Assembly (NCBI RefSeq): GCF_900172225.1
Contig: NZ_FWFO01000001.1
Location: 744,001-808,000 of the forward strand
DNA from: Falsiruegeria litorea R37
GTDB lineage: Bacteria > Pseudomonadota > Alphaproteobacteria > Rhodobacterales > Rhodobacteraceae
Direction: 5' to 3'
DNA: 64,000 nucleotides
The position numbers were made by a program, and so were the translations under genes. The number at the start of each line of letters is the position of its first letter. The stretch's first letter is position 1. This document shows, in pieces, positions 35,094 to 43,932 of the stretch. The notes under the pieces were generated by a model. The model did no database searches. It had not been told where the DNA came from and worked only from the letters and a program-made list of their open reading frames with translations.

Positions 35094-36416
35094 ATGTCCG
35101 AGCCCAAGAAGCTGTATATCAAAACCTATGGCTGCCAGATGAACGTTTACGACAGTGAGCGTATGGCCGAGGCCCTGGGCGGCAAAGGCTATGTCGAGAC
35201 CAAGTCGCCCGATGACGCGGACATGATCCTGCTGAACACCTGCCATATCCGGGAAAAGGCCGCCGAAAAGGTCTATTCCGAATTGGGCCGGTTCAAGGGG
35301 CTGAAGGCCGAGAAGCCCGATCTCAAGATCGGTGTGGCGGGCTGTGTGGCTCAGGCTGAAGGGCGGGAGATCATGCGCCGCCAGCCGCTGGTCGATCTGG
35401 TCGTGGGGCCGCAGAGTTATCACCGCCTGCCGGAAATGGAGGCGAAGACCCGGGCTGGGGAAAAGGCGCTCGACACTGATTTCCCTGAGGAAGACAAGTT
35501 CGAAAAGCTCAAGAACCGCCCGAAGGCCAAGCGTGGTCCGACCGCGTTTCTGACCGTGCAAGAGGGTTGTGACAAATTCTGCGCCTTCTGCGTCGTGCCT
35601 TACACTCGTGGGGCCGAGGTCAGCCGCCCGGCAGATCGAATCATTCGCGAGGCCAACGAGTTGGTCGAACGTGGGGTGCGCGAGATCACGTTGCTGGGGC
35701 AGAACGTCAACGCGTACCATGGGGCCGGTCCCAACGGCGACATGACCCTGGCGCAGCTGATTTGGGAATTGGACAAGGTCGATGGGCTGGAGCGCATTCG
35801 GTTTACCACCAGCCACCCCAACGACATGATGGACGACCTGATCGAGGCGCATGGCACCTGTTCAAAGCTGATGCCTTATCTGCATCTGCCTGTGCAGGCC
35901 GGATCGGACAAGATCCTGAAACGGATGAACCGCAGCCATACGGCCGAAAGCTATCTCAAGCTGATCGAGCGTATCCGCGCGGCGCGGCCTGACATTGTCA
36001 TGTCCGGGGATTTCATCGTCGGCTTTCCTGAAGAGACCGAAGAGGATTTCCAGGCCACGCTCGATTTGGTGGAGCAGGTCAAATACGGCTACGCCTATTC
36101 ATTCAAATACTCGACCCGCCCTGGCACGCCCGCGGCGGAACGGCCCCAGGTCGATCCAACCGAGGCCGACGACCGCCTGCAGCGCCTGCAAGCAATGATC
36201 ACCCAACACCAGCGCGAGATCCAGGACAGCATGGTTGGCCGCGAGGTCAGCGTTCTGTTCGAAAAAGAGGGGCGGTTTGACGACCAGATGGTCGGAAAAT
36301 CCGAGTATCTGCACGCGGTTCACGTGACCGGGTCTGGTGCGGAAATCGGCGACATCACGCGGGTCAAAATCGTGTCGTCCGGCGCAAATTCGCTGGCAGG
36401 AGAAGTCATCCGCTGA
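35094..36416 (+). CDS. miaB: tRNA-2-methylthio-N6-dimethylallyladenosine synthase
   Basis: A 440-residue radical-SAM methylthiotransferase that adds the 2-methylthio group to i6A37 of tRNAs. The N-terminal auxiliary cluster cysteines are Cys14, Cys50 and Cys84. The radical-SAM CxxxCxxC is Cys159, Cys163 and Cys166 ([18 protein letters not shown]). A C-terminal TRAM domain lies at ~375-438. ATG at 35094; the open frame begins earlier at 35019. First gene of the conserved miaB-phoH-ybeY-corC-lnt block, here interrupted by an ompA-like and a lipoprotein gene. Confidence 0.96.
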   Translation: MSEPKKLYIKTYGCQMNVYDSERMAEALGGKGYVETKSPDDADMILLNTCHIREKAAEKVYSELGRFKGLKAEKPDLKIGVAGCVAQAEGREIMRRQPLVDLVVGPQSYHRLPEMEAKTRAGEKALDTDFPEEDKFEKLKNRPKAKRGPTAFLTVQEGCDKFCAFCVVPYTRGAEVSRPADRIIREANELVERGVREITLLGQNVNAYHGAGPNGDMTLAQLIWELDKVDGLERIRFTTSHPNDMMDDLIEAHGTCSKLMPYLHLPVQAGSDKILKRMNRSHTAESYLKLIERIRAARPDIVMSGDFIVGFPEETEEDFQATLDLVEQVKYGYAYSFKYSTRPGTPAAERPQVDPTEADDRLQRLQAMITQHQREIQDSMVGREVSVLFEKEGRFDDQMVGKSEYLHAVHVTGSGAEIGDITRVKIVSSGANSLAGEVIR

Positions 36417-36656
36417 TCGCGCTGCGATTGTATTGGGGCGACTCACTCAATTTTCTGAACTGACCAAAGTTGCCAGTTCAGCGACAATCTGTTGAATTTC
36501 TGGTGAGTATCTCCAGCTCGGCCACAATATGTGGTGGATTTTGCTTCACAATTATCTCTTATTTTCCTAACCTTAGGTCAATTGGGTTATGGGTACTCGC
36601 CGATGCATGTCAGCGGTGCCAATTTTTTGGGGGAACTATGGTGAGGGATATCAGCG

Positions 36657-37223
36657 GTGTTTAGTTTCAAAATCAAGAGCGCTGTAGCGGCGCTTGCTGC
36701 CATTGTTGCGATTGCCGGGGTTACTGCCACCCCCGCCAGCGCACAGAACCAACGTACAGTTATCGGTGAGCGCTATGTGCCCACCATCTGGGTCGATCCT
36801 GATGGGTGCGAGCACTGGGTGATGGATGACGGGGCCGAGGGGTATATGACGCCGCACGTGACCCGTCAGGGCATTCCGGTCTGCCGTCGCGGCAATCTGT
36901 GCGGCACACTGCCTGCGGATCAGTTCTTTGCCACCGACAGCTTCCGTATCAGCTCGGCCGGTCAGGCGCGTCTTAAGGAGTTTTTCCGGACCACCCAGGC
37001 CAATGGCTATATCGTTACTGGCCATACCGACAGCCGGGCGTCGGATGCGTATAACCTGCGCCTGTCGCAGAACCGGGCCAATTCGGTCGCACGCGTCGGT
37101 CGCAGCACGGGCGCGCGCATTGTCGATGTGCGGGGCTACGGCGAGCGTGATCCACGGGTGCCGAATACAAACGCGTCGAACATGGCGCAGAACCGCCGCG
37201 TTGAAATCATCTGCGTGAATTGA
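36657..37223 (+). CDS. OmpA-family outer membrane protein
   Basis: 188 residues from a GTG behind AGGGA. Signal peptide ~1-29, ending PASAQ. Residues ~40-75 form a compact unit (TIWVDPDGCEHWVMDDGAEGY, then RQGIPVC) also present in the next gene. The C-terminal OmpA/peptidoglycan-binding domain (~80-188) has FRISSAGQARLKEF, VTGHTDSR and NRRVEIICVN, with the Asp/Arg pair that holds diaminopimelate. The upstream gap 36417-36656 holds only an 8-bp stem inverted repeat (36455-36481). The following gene starts 12 nt after its stop. Confidence 0.88.
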   Translation: MFSFKIKSAVAALAAIVAIAGVTATPASAQNQRTVIGERYVPTIWVDPDGCEHWVMDDGAEGYMTPHVTRQGIPVCRRGNLCGTLPADQFFATDSFRISSAGQARLKEFFRTTQANGYIVTGHTDSRASDAYNLRLSQNRANSVARVGRSTGARIVDVRGYGERDPRVPNTNASNMAQNRRVEIICVN

Positions 37224-37234
37224 GGAGAGCTGTC

Positions 37235-37528
37235 ATGAAACTGATCAAAGGCATTGCGCTTCTCGCAGCCTTGGGTGGCTTGGCCGCCTGCGAGGCAACC
37301 GACAAAACCGTGGACCGGGGCTTTGATTCCGGTGACCTGTCGAACCTGAAGGCGGGCATTTGGGTTGACCCAACGGGCTGTGACCACTGGATCATCGACG
37401 ACGGGCTCGAAGGGTACCTGTCCCAGCGTCTGGACCGCAACGGCAAGCCGGTCTGCTCGGGTGCGGCCCCTCCGGGTGTGGCCACCGGGCCGTTCAAGAA
37501 AGGCTCGGGTGTCGTAGACGCGATCTGA
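37235..37528 (+). CDS. Small lipoprotein sharing a domain with the OmpA-family gene
   Basis: 97 residues. ATG at 37235 behind GAGGAGAG. The N-terminus MKLIKGIALLAALGGLAAC is a lipoprotein signal with Cys19 as the likely lipid site. The mature part repeats the IWVDPTGCDHWIIDDGLEGY...RNGKPVC unit seen in the preceding protein, with paired cysteines. Probably outer-membrane anchored and translated with the OmpA-family protein. Unknown function; the shared unit suggests the two bind the same partner. Confidence 0.85.
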   Translation: MKLIKGIALLAALGGLAACEATDKTVDRGFDSGDLSNLKAGIWVDPTGCDHWIIDDGLEGYLSQRLDRNGKPVCSGAAPPGVATGPFKKGSGVVDAI

Positions 37529-37555
37529 TCGCCTGAACATTCGCATCAAACACGG

Positions 37556-37592
37556 AACGACCAGCAATGCCTTTGCTGGTCGTTTTCTTTTT
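37556..37592 (+). terminator. Rho-independent terminator after the lipoprotein gene
   Basis: Stem arms ACGACCAGCA and TGCTGGTCGT around a short loop, followed by TTTTCTTTTT. Strong and well placed. Confidence 0.88.
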
Positions 37593-37736
37593 CATGCTGA
37601 AAAGGGGGCGGTGGCAGAATTTTGCCTTTGCCCTCACCAATTTTGTTTCAGTTGGATGAAAAGTGAACATGGCGGCTTGCGCACGCGCGGTGATCGTGGC
37701 TACGCTTGAACCAGACTGCCAAAACAGGAGAGCAGA

Positions 37737-38753
37737 TTGGCCATTGGTGCCCTGACCCCACCGCCAACCGAAAGCGCCCCGCGCGAGGCGCAGATCGAAT
37801 TTTCTGACAACCGACTGTTGATCGACCTTTGCGGCGAATACGACCGCAATCTGGCCATGATCGAAAAGGCGCTCGACGTGCAGATCGCACGGCGTGGCAA
37901 CCAATTGGTGATCATGGGCGGCGAGGCTTCGCAGAAACGCGCGCTCGAAGTGCTGCAGGCGCTTTATGACCGCTTGCAGGCGGGTCGTACTGTTGAACCC
38001 GGCGATATCGACCGCGAGCTGCGCATGGACACGTCAGCCAGGGACACCGGCGCACGCGACGGTGACCAGCTGGAGATGTTCAAGGGCGGCAAGGTCGAGA
38101 TCAAGACCCGCAAGAAGCTGGTCGAGCCGCGCACCGACGCGCAAAAGGCCTATGTCCAGTCGCTGTTTGAAAACGAACTTGCCTTTGGCATTGGTCCTGC
38201 CGGTACGGGTAAGACTTATCTGGCTGTGGCCGTTGGTGTGTCGATGTTCATCGGCGGTCATGTGGATCGCATCATCCTGTCGCGTCCTGCGGTCGAGGCG
38301 GGTGAAAAGCTGGGCTATCTGCCCGGTGACATGAAGGACAAGGTCGATCCTTACATGCAGCCGCTTTATGACGCGCTGAATGATTTCCTGCCCGGCAAGC
38401 AATTGGCCAAGTTGATCGAAGAAAAGCGGATCGAAATCGCGCCGCTGGCCTTTATGCGGGGCCGTACGCTGGCCAATGCCTTTGTGGTGCTGGATGAGGC
38501 GCAGAACGCCACCACCATGCAGATGAAGATGTTCTTGACCCGTCTGGGCGAAGGCTCGCGCATGGTCATTACCGGCGACCGCAGCCAGGTGGACCTGCCG
38601 CGCGGGGTGCAATCGGGTCTGCAAGACGCCGAACGCCTGCTCACTTCGATCCCCAAGATCAGTTTCAACTACTTCACCTCCAAGGACGTTGTGCGTCACC
38701 CGCTTGTCGCCGCGATCATCGAAGCGTATGAGGCCGACTCGGGCCGCGCTTGA
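37737..38753 (+). CDS. phoH: PhoH-like P-loop ATPase
   Basis: 338 residues from a TTG start at 37737 with AGGAG upstream. An N-terminal KH-like/RNA-binding segment (~20-90) precedes the PhoH ATPase. Walker A is GPAGTGKT (153-160). Walker B-like is VVLDEAQNAT (~255), followed by MFLTRLGEGSRMVITGD. PhoH proteins are ATPases linked to RNA processing. The neighbouring ybeY, 21 nt downstream, encodes an rRNA endonuclease, supporting a joint role in 16S rRNA maturation. Confidence 0.93.
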   Translation: MAIGALTPPPTESAPREAQIEFSDNRLLIDLCGEYDRNLAMIEKALDVQIARRGNQLVIMGGEASQKRALEVLQALYDRLQAGRTVEPGDIDRELRMDTSARDTGARDGDQLEMFKGGKVEIKTRKKLVEPRTDAQKAYVQSLFENELAFGIGPAGTGKTYLAVAVGVSMFIGGHVDRIILSRPAVEAGEKLGYLPGDMKDKVDPYMQPLYDALNDFLPGKQLAKLIEEKRIEIAPLAFMRGRTLANAFVVLDEAQNATTMQMKMFLTRLGEGSRMVITGDRSQVDLPRGVQSGLQDAERLLTSIPKISFNYFTSKDVVRHPLVAAIIEAYEADSGRA

Positions 38754-38774
38754 GGCCAAGGCAACGGGGCAGGC

Positions 38775-39272
38775 ATGCTGGATATCGCAATCGAAGACGA
38801 CCGCTGGCAAGATGCCGGTCTTGAGGCGTTGGCCGAACGCGCCACTGCTGTGACGCTGGCTCATCAGGGGTTGGACGCCGAGGCGTGCGAGATTTCACTG
38901 CTGGCCTGTGATGATGACCGAATTGCGGTGCTGAACGCCGAGTTTCGCGACAAACCCACACCCACCAACGTGCTCAGCTGGCCCGCGCAAGAGCTGGCAC
39001 CCGAAAGGCCCGGTGGTGAACCAGATCGACCTGAGCCCGATTTCATGGGCGAACTGGCCGTGGGCGACATCGCGATCTCATATGACACTTGCGCCCGCGA
39101 AGCGCAGGCTGCGGGCAAGCCGATGGACGATCACGTGACACATTTGATCGTACACGGGGTTTTACATCTGCTGGGGTATGACCATATCCGTGACGCCGAT
39201 GCCACTGTGATGGAGGCATTAGAGGTCGAGATACTTGGCAAAATGGGCATCAATAACCCATATATAGAGTGA
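38775..39272 (+). CDS. ybeY: Endoribonuclease YbeY
   Basis: A 165-residue metal-dependent endoribonuclease for 16S rRNA 3' end maturation and ribosome quality control. Zinc ligands His127, His131 and His137 are in [20 protein letters not shown] and [11 protein letters not shown] match family blocks. Lies between phoH and the CorC-type gene in one operon. Confidence 0.95.
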   Translation: MLDIAIEDDRWQDAGLEALAERATAVTLAHQGLDAEACEISLLACDDDRIAVLNAEFRDKPTPTNVLSWPAQELAPERPGGEPDRPEPDFMGELAVGDIAISYDTCAREAQAAGKPMDDHVTHLIVHGVLHLLGYDHIRDADATVMEALEVEILGKMGINNPYIE

Positions 39273-39308
39273 AGGGGCCTTTTGGGCCTTGGTTTTGGAA
39301 TAGGAATA

Positions 39309-40211
39309 ATGGGCGACACAGACGGCAGTTCTAACGCAGCGCAAAGCGCGCAGTTGCAGAACACAGCAGATTTCTCCGCCGACACTGCATCGGCGGAACG
39401 GGGCTTTTTCTCACGCATCATGGATGCGATCTCCTCCCCAACGGAAGAGCCTGAACCAGTGGAACCGAACCATCCGGCGACCACTACGGCCCAACCTCAT
39501 GGCATGATCAACCTGCGTCGGATGCGGGTCGAGGACGTGGCGATTCCCACGGCCGAGATTGTGTCGGTGCCCAACACGATTTCCCGCGACGAACTGGTGC
39601 AGGTCTTTCGCGACAGCGGTCTGACCCGAATACCGGTTTACGAGGGGACTCTGGATACGCCGCTTGGGTTCGCCCACCTCAAGGATTTTGCCCTGATCCA
39701 CGGTTTCAATGGCAACTCGACCGAGTTCGACCTGCAAAGCATGGTCCGCCCGTTGCTGTTTGTGCCCCCCTCCATGCCCATTGGTGTGCTGCTGGCCAAA
39801 ATGCAGACCGAGCGGCGCCACATGGCGCTGGTGATCGATGAATATGGCGGCGTCGATGGCTTGCTGACGATCGAGGATCTGATCGAACAGGTCGTGGGTG
39901 AGATCGAGGATGAGCATGACACCGGCGAGGATCAGACCTGGCTCAAGGAAAAGCCTGGCTGCTATGTGGCCCAAGCCCGCACGCCGCTTGATGAGTTCGA
40001 GTCCGAGATCGGCCGCTCGCTGACTAAACACGAGGATGTGGACGAGGAAGAGATCGACACGCTGGGCGGTTTGGTCTTCATGCTGTCGGGCCGCGTACCC
40101 GCGCGTGGCGAAGTCGTCTGCCACCCCGATGGGCCCGAGTTCGAGGTCATCGACGCTGACCCCCGCCGTATCAAGCGGTTGCGGGTCATGCTGCCAGATC
40201 TGATCGAATGA
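39309..40211 (+). CDS. CBS-domain CorC/HlyC-family protein
   Basis: 300 residues from the ATG at 39309; the frame is open from a TTG at 39282. It has two CBS domains (~70-200; VEDVAIPTAEIVSV, and MALVIDEYGGVDGLLTIEDLIEQVVGEIEDEHD) and a C-terminal CorC_HlyC/transporter-associated domain (~215-298, PLDEFESEIG, GLVFMLSGRVPARGEV). It lacks the membrane DUF21 domain, so it is a soluble CorC type, linked to Mg2+/Co2+ efflux. Its stop overlaps the lnt start (ATGA). Confidence 0.9.
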   Translation: MGDTDGSSNAAQSAQLQNTADFSADTASAERGFFSRIMDAISSPTEEPEPVEPNHPATTTAQPHGMINLRRMRVEDVAIPTAEIVSVPNTISRDELVQVFRDSGLTRIPVYEGTLDTPLGFAHLKDFALIHGFNGNSTEFDLQSMVRPLLFVPPSMPIGVLLAKMQTERRHMALVIDEYGGVDGLLTIEDLIEQVVGEIEDEHDTGEDQTWLKEKPGCYVAQARTPLDEFESEIGRSLTKHEDVDEEEIDTLGGLVFMLSGRVPARGEVVCHPDGPEFEVIDADPRRIKRLRVMLPDLIE

Positions 40212-41716
40212 ACCGTCTGCTGATGGGGCCTTTGTGGGCTAGGCTGTCGCTGACGGTTTTGCTCGGCGCCATTGCCGCCTTTGGATTGGCGCCTTTTGGA
40301 GCGTGGTGGGTCACGCTGGTTGTGTTGACTCTGGTGCCATGGCTGATGACCTCAGTAACAGCGCCGCGCCAGGCCTTTGGTTTGGGCTGGGCTTTGGGGC
40401 TGGGGTATTTTGCACATGGGTTGCTCTGGATCGTCGAGCCGTTTTTTGTCGACCCCGAGCGGCACGCATGGATGGCGCCATTTGCGCTGAGCTTTTTGTC
40501 AGGCGGGTTGGCGCTCTTTTGGGGCGCGGCCTTTTGGGCAGCGCACCGATGGGGCAAGGCTCCAGGATCGCGCATGTGGCTGTTGGTCTGCACGTTGTCC
40601 TTGGCCGAGTTTGCCCGCGCATACGTGTTCACGGGGTTTCCCTGGGCCGGATTGGCACAGATTTGGGTGGGCTCGGATGCCGCAGCGCTATTGGCTTGGG
40701 TCGGTCCGCACGGGTTGGCATTGTTGACCGTGATGATCAGTTTTGCCACCGGGTTGCTGCTGATCGGCCCACGCTCGGGCCGCGCGCTTTGGAACGCAGC
40801 CCCGGCGGTGGCTTTTGGTTTGGCTGTCCTTGGGGGGGGCGCAAGCGCGCCGCCGGTGACGGGAACCGGCCACACCGTGCGCCTTGTACAACCCAATGCA
40901 CCGCAACACCAAAAGTGGGACCCGGCCCACATGCCAACTTTCTACGAGCGGCAGATTGATTACACGGCTGCCGTGCCGCGTCCGGATTTGATCGTTTGGC
41001 CGGAAACGGCGGTGCCGGTGTGGCTGGAAACCGGTGGCCCAGCTTTGGACAGGATTGCTGCAGCTGCTGATGGCGCGGCCCTTGCACTGGGTATCCGCCG
41101 GTCCGAAGGCAGCCGCATCTTCAACTCGATGGTCTATCTGGATGAGCAGGGCCAGGTAGCAGGGGTATATGACAAGCACCACCTGGTGCCGTTTGGAGAG
41201 TATGTTCCCTTTGGGGATTTGATGGCCCGTTTCGGGATTTATGGGTTCGCTGCCAATGCGGGGCAGGGGTTCAGTTCGGGCCCGGGGGCTGAGCTGGTGT
41301 CGATGGGCACGCTTGGTCGTGCGCTGCCGCTGATTTGCTACGAGGCGGTGTTTCCGCAGGACATCAATGCTGCCAGCGCCCGGCCCGAGTTTCTGCTGCA
41401 GGTGACAAATGACGCCTGGTTCGGGGCGCGTTCTGGTCCCTATCAGCATCTGGCCCAGGCCCAGATGCGCGCCATCGAGCAAGGCGTGCCTCTGATGCGC
41501 GCCGCCAATACCGGCGTCTCGGCCATGATCGACCCGCTTGGTCGCGTGACCGCCAGCCTGGGGTTGGGGCAGGCGGGTTACGTTGACGCGGAATTGCCCG
41601 CGCCTTTGCCGCCGACGCTCTATGCGCGTACCGGTGATCTGTTGGCGCTTGCCGCCTTGATCCTGCTGAGCCTTGCTGTGGCCGCAAGTCAACGTCCCGG
41701 AATGCGTGGCAAATAG
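40208..41716 (+). CDS. lnt: Apolipoprotein N-acyltransferase
   Basis: A 502-residue inner membrane enzyme that adds the third acyl chain to lipoproteins. About 6-7 N-terminal helices are followed by a periplasmic nitrilase domain and a final helix (LLALAALILLSLAVA). The catalytic triad is Glu266 (WPETAVP), Lys323 (YDKHHLVPFGEY) and Cys377 (LICYEAVFP), matching E. coli E267, K335 and C387. The small lipoprotein at 37235 is a likely substrate. Confidence 0.95.
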   Translation: MNRLLMGPLWARLSLTVLLGAIAAFGLAPFGAWWVTLVVLTLVPWLMTSVTAPRQAFGLGWALGLGYFAHGLLWIVEPFFVDPERHAWMAPFALSFLSGGLALFWGAAFWAAHRWGKAPGSRMWLLVCTLSLAEFARAYVFTGFPWAGLAQIWVGSDAAALLAWVGPHGLALLTVMISFATGLLLIGPRSGRALWNAAPAVAFGLAVLGGGASAPPVTGTGHTVRLVQPNAPQHQKWDPAHMPTFYERQIDYTAAVPRPDLIVWPETAVPVWLETGGPALDRIAAAADGAALALGIRRSEGSRIFNSMVYLDEQGQVAGVYDKHHLVPFGEYVPFGDLMARFGIYGFAANAGQGFSSGPGAELVSMGTLGRALPLICYEAVFPQDINAASARPEFLLQVTNDAWFGARSGPYQHLAQAQMRAIEQGVPLMRAANTGVSAMIDPLGRVTASLGLGQAGYVDAELPAPLPPTLYARTGDLLALAALILLSLAVAASQRPGMRGK

Positions 41717-41755
41717 GCGTTGACCGCCCCAATCCTCGCGCGTATCCCTCGGTGG

Positions 41756-41803
41756 AATTGTCACAACGGCTTCCTGGCGTGGCAGTTGTAACCCTAATGG
41801 AGC
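41756..41803 (+). promoter_or_regulatory. SAM/SAH riboswitch in the metK leader
   Basis: The leader contains the motif CACAACGGCTTCCTGGCGTG followed by AATGGAGCA, matching the SAM/SAH aptamer known from Rhodobacterales metK leaders. Stem P1 pairs 41756-41764 with 41779-41787. The loop segment GGCTTCC can pair with the GGAGC that contains the ribosome site, so ligand binding would hide it and switch off metK translation. The ligand is inferred from family knowledge. Confidence 0.9.
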
Positions 41804-41810
41804 ACTATTG

Positions 41811-42992
41811 ATGTCCCGAAAAAATTACACTTTCACTTCGGAATCCGTCTCCGAAGGCCATCCGGACAAAGTCTGCGACCGGATTTCAGACGCGGTCCTG
41901 GATGCCTTTCTGAGCGAAGAGCCCGAGGCGCGCGTTGCGGCGGAAACCTTTGCCACCACCAACCGCGTGGTGATCGGCGGTGAAGTCGGCCTGTCCGACC
42001 AGGACAAGCTGCGCGATTACATGGGCCGGATTGACGAGATCGCCCGCGCCTGCATCAAGGACATCGGCTACGAGCAGGACAAGTTTCACCACGAGACGGT
42101 TGAAGTAACGAACCTGCTGCACGAGCAGTCGGCACATATCGCCCAAGGTGTTGATGCGGCGGATAACAAGGACGAAGGGGCAGGCGACCAGGGCATCATG
42201 TTCGGCTACGCCACCACCGAGACCGAAGCGCTGATGCCCGCCCCGATCCAGTACAGCCACGCGATCCTGCGCCGTCTGGCCGAAGTGCGCAAGAACGGCA
42301 CCGAACCTGCGCTTGGCCCCGATGCCAAATCGCAGCTCTCGGTCATCTACGAAGATGGTAAGCCGGTCGGCGTCAGCTCGGTCGTGTTGTCGACCCAGCA
42401 CCTGGACGAGTCGCTGAGCAGCGACGACATCCGGGCCATCGTCGAGCCTTACATTCGCGAGACCCTGCCCGAAGGCTGGCTGTCGGCAGCGACCGAATGG
42501 CACGTGAACCCAACCGGTAAGTTCGTGATCGGCGGCCCCGACGGTGACGCAGGCCTGACCGGACGCAAGATCATTGTTGATACCTATGGCGGTGCCGCGC
42601 CCCACGGTGGCGGTGCGTTCTCGGGTAAGGACCCGACCAAGGTGGACCGTTCGGCGGCTTATGCAGCGCGCTACCTGGCCAAGAACGTTGTGGCGGCTGG
42701 CATGGCCGAACGCTGCACCATCCAGCTGAGCTATGCCATCGGTGTCAGCAAGCCGCTGTCGATCTATGCCGACACCCACGGCACCGGCGAAGTGGAACCC
42801 GCCGCGATCGAGCAGGCGATCGACCAGGTCATGGATCTGACCCCGCGCGGTATCCGCTCGCATCTGGGTCTGAACAAGCCGATTTACCAGCGCACCGCAG
42901 CCTATGGCCACTTTGGCCGCACGCCGGATGCAGATGGCGGCTTCAGTTGGGAACGCACCGATCTGGTAGACGCACTCAAGGGCGCTGTGTGA
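41811..42992 (+). CDS. metK: S-adenosylmethionine synthetase
   Basis: 393 residues from the ATG at 41811 (GGAG 8-9 nt upstream, inside the riboswitch); a TTG lies one codon earlier. Makes SAM from methionine and ATP. Signature segments: [21 protein letters not shown] (phosphate binding), [13 protein letters not shown] (adenine/metal), and [19 protein letters not shown] (P-loop-like). Complete length. SAM made here is used by miaB and trmB nearby. Confidence 0.96.
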   Translation: MSRKNYTFTSESVSEGHPDKVCDRISDAVLDAFLSEEPEARVAAETFATTNRVVIGGEVGLSDQDKLRDYMGRIDEIARACIKDIGYEQDKFHHETVEVTNLLHEQSAHIAQGVDAADNKDEGAGDQGIMFGYATTETEALMPAPIQYSHAILRRLAEVRKNGTEPALGPDAKSQLSVIYEDGKPVGVSSVVLSTQHLDESLSSDDIRAIVEPYIRETLPEGWLSAATEWHVNPTGKFVIGGPDGDAGLTGRKIIVDTYGGAAPHGGGAFSGKDPTKVDRSAAYAARYLAKNVVAAGMAERCTIQLSYAIGVSKPLSIYADTHGTGEVEPAAIEQAIDQVMDLTPRGIRSHLGLNKPIYQRTAAYGHFGRTPDADGGFSWERTDLVDALKGAV

Positions 42993-43014
42993 TCTGAGAC
43001 GATCAACACGTTCG

Positions 43015-43046
43015 AAAAGGCGGTCCACCTGGGCCGCCTTTTTTTG
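43015..43046 (+). terminator. Rho-independent terminator of metK
   Basis: AAGGCGG...CCGCCTT hairpin (arms AAGGCGGTCC and GGGCCGCCTT) followed by seven T residues, 25 nt after the metK stop. Confidence 0.9.
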
Positions 43047-43067
43047 TGGAGATGGGGGCATTCATGA

Positions 43068-43292
43068 AGCGGGAGTGCTCCCGCCCGTCGTTCGCGCATC
43101 AAAGATGCTCTCCTCCCGTTGGGCCGGGCCGCCGCGCTGCGCGCGGCGGCGGGCGCTTGCCGCAACAGGATCGTTCAGGTCGCATCGTTGGATCTGGAGG
43201 CAACCGCGGCGAGCCGAAGGCTCGGCGCGCGGCCCAAGGCCGTTAGCGGGGCTGACGCAGTCAGGTCTGCTCGGGCGCGGGAGCACTTCCGC
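43068..43292 (+). repeat. Structured dispersed repeat, copy 5
   Basis: The only copy between genes on the same strand (metK and the P-loop kinase). Stem A is GCATC-AAA-GATGC (43096-43108); stem B is CTGAC-GCA-GTCAG (43252-43264). The left arm holds GCCGCCGCGC-TGC-GCGCGGCGGC and the right arm CGAGCC-GAA-GGCTCG. The ends GCGGGAGTGCTCCCGC and GGGAGCACTTCCGC pair with each other. Confidence 0.86.
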
Positions 43293-43369
43293 TAACATTG
43301 GGTTTCGCATTTAGGCTGGGTGCAGTAGATTTGCGGGCTCGTTTGGTTCAAGAGTTTGGGAAACGCGCC

Positions 43370-43921
43370 ATGCAGCGGATCATGATCATTGGTGGGCCGG
43401 GGTCGGGCAAGTCTACCCTGGCGCGGGCTCTTGTTGACAGGCTGGATCTGCCCGTTGTGCATATGGACCCGATCTATTGGAAAGGCGACTGGATCCTGCG
43501 AGATCCCGCGCAGGTGATGCAGATGGCCAGGACGGCTGCTGATGCCTCGGCTTGGGTCTTTGACGGCAACCATTCGCGCAGCATGGCCTACCGCGCGGAA
43601 CGCGCCGATTTGATCGTGATGCTCGACATGCCGCGGTCCGTTCGCATGTGGCGCGTGCTCTGGCGTTCGGCCCGATTCTATGGGCGCACGCGACCCGATA
43701 TGGGACCCAATTGCCCCGAACGTTTCGATTGGGCATTTCTGAAATTTTGCTGGAACTACCAGACCGACGGCCGCCTGAGTGCCTTGCAGTTTGTCACCGA
43801 GTGGTCTGATCGCTGCGCGACACGCATTTTGCGCAGCCGAGCTGAGGTAGAGGTGTTTCTGACCGATCTTGTGGTCCGCTGTCCTCACAGCCCGCTTGCA
43901 ACACCGCCGCCAAGCCAGTAA
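43370..43921 (+). CDS. P-loop kinase, FlaR / DNA topology modulation-like
   Basis: 183 residues from the ATG at 43370. Walker A GPGSGKST is at 9-16 right after MQRIMIIG. HMDPIYWKGDW and the WVFDGNHSRSMAYRAERADLIVMLDMPR segment match the adenylate-kinase-like family often named topology modulation protein FlaR. It is probably a nucleotide kinase; the target is unknown. Ends 11 nt before trmB, so probably transcribed with it. The start is preceded by only a weak ribosome site. Confidence 0.8.
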   Translation: MQRIMIIGGPGSGKSTLARALVDRLDLPVVHMDPIYWKGDWILRDPAQVMQMARTAADASAWVFDGNHSRSMAYRAERADLIVMLDMPRSVRMWRVLWRSARFYGRTRPDMGPNCPERFDWAFLKFCWNYQTDGRLSALQFVTEWSDRCATRILRSRAEVEVFLTDLVVRCPHSPLATPPPSQ

Positions 43922-43932
43922 GGGCCGGGGCC

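Noticed and set aside
9057-43292. CRISPR or IS interpretation of the dispersed repeats
   Set aside because: Copies are kilobases apart, no spacers, no transposase, and no target-site duplications were seen; the middle parts of the copies differ.
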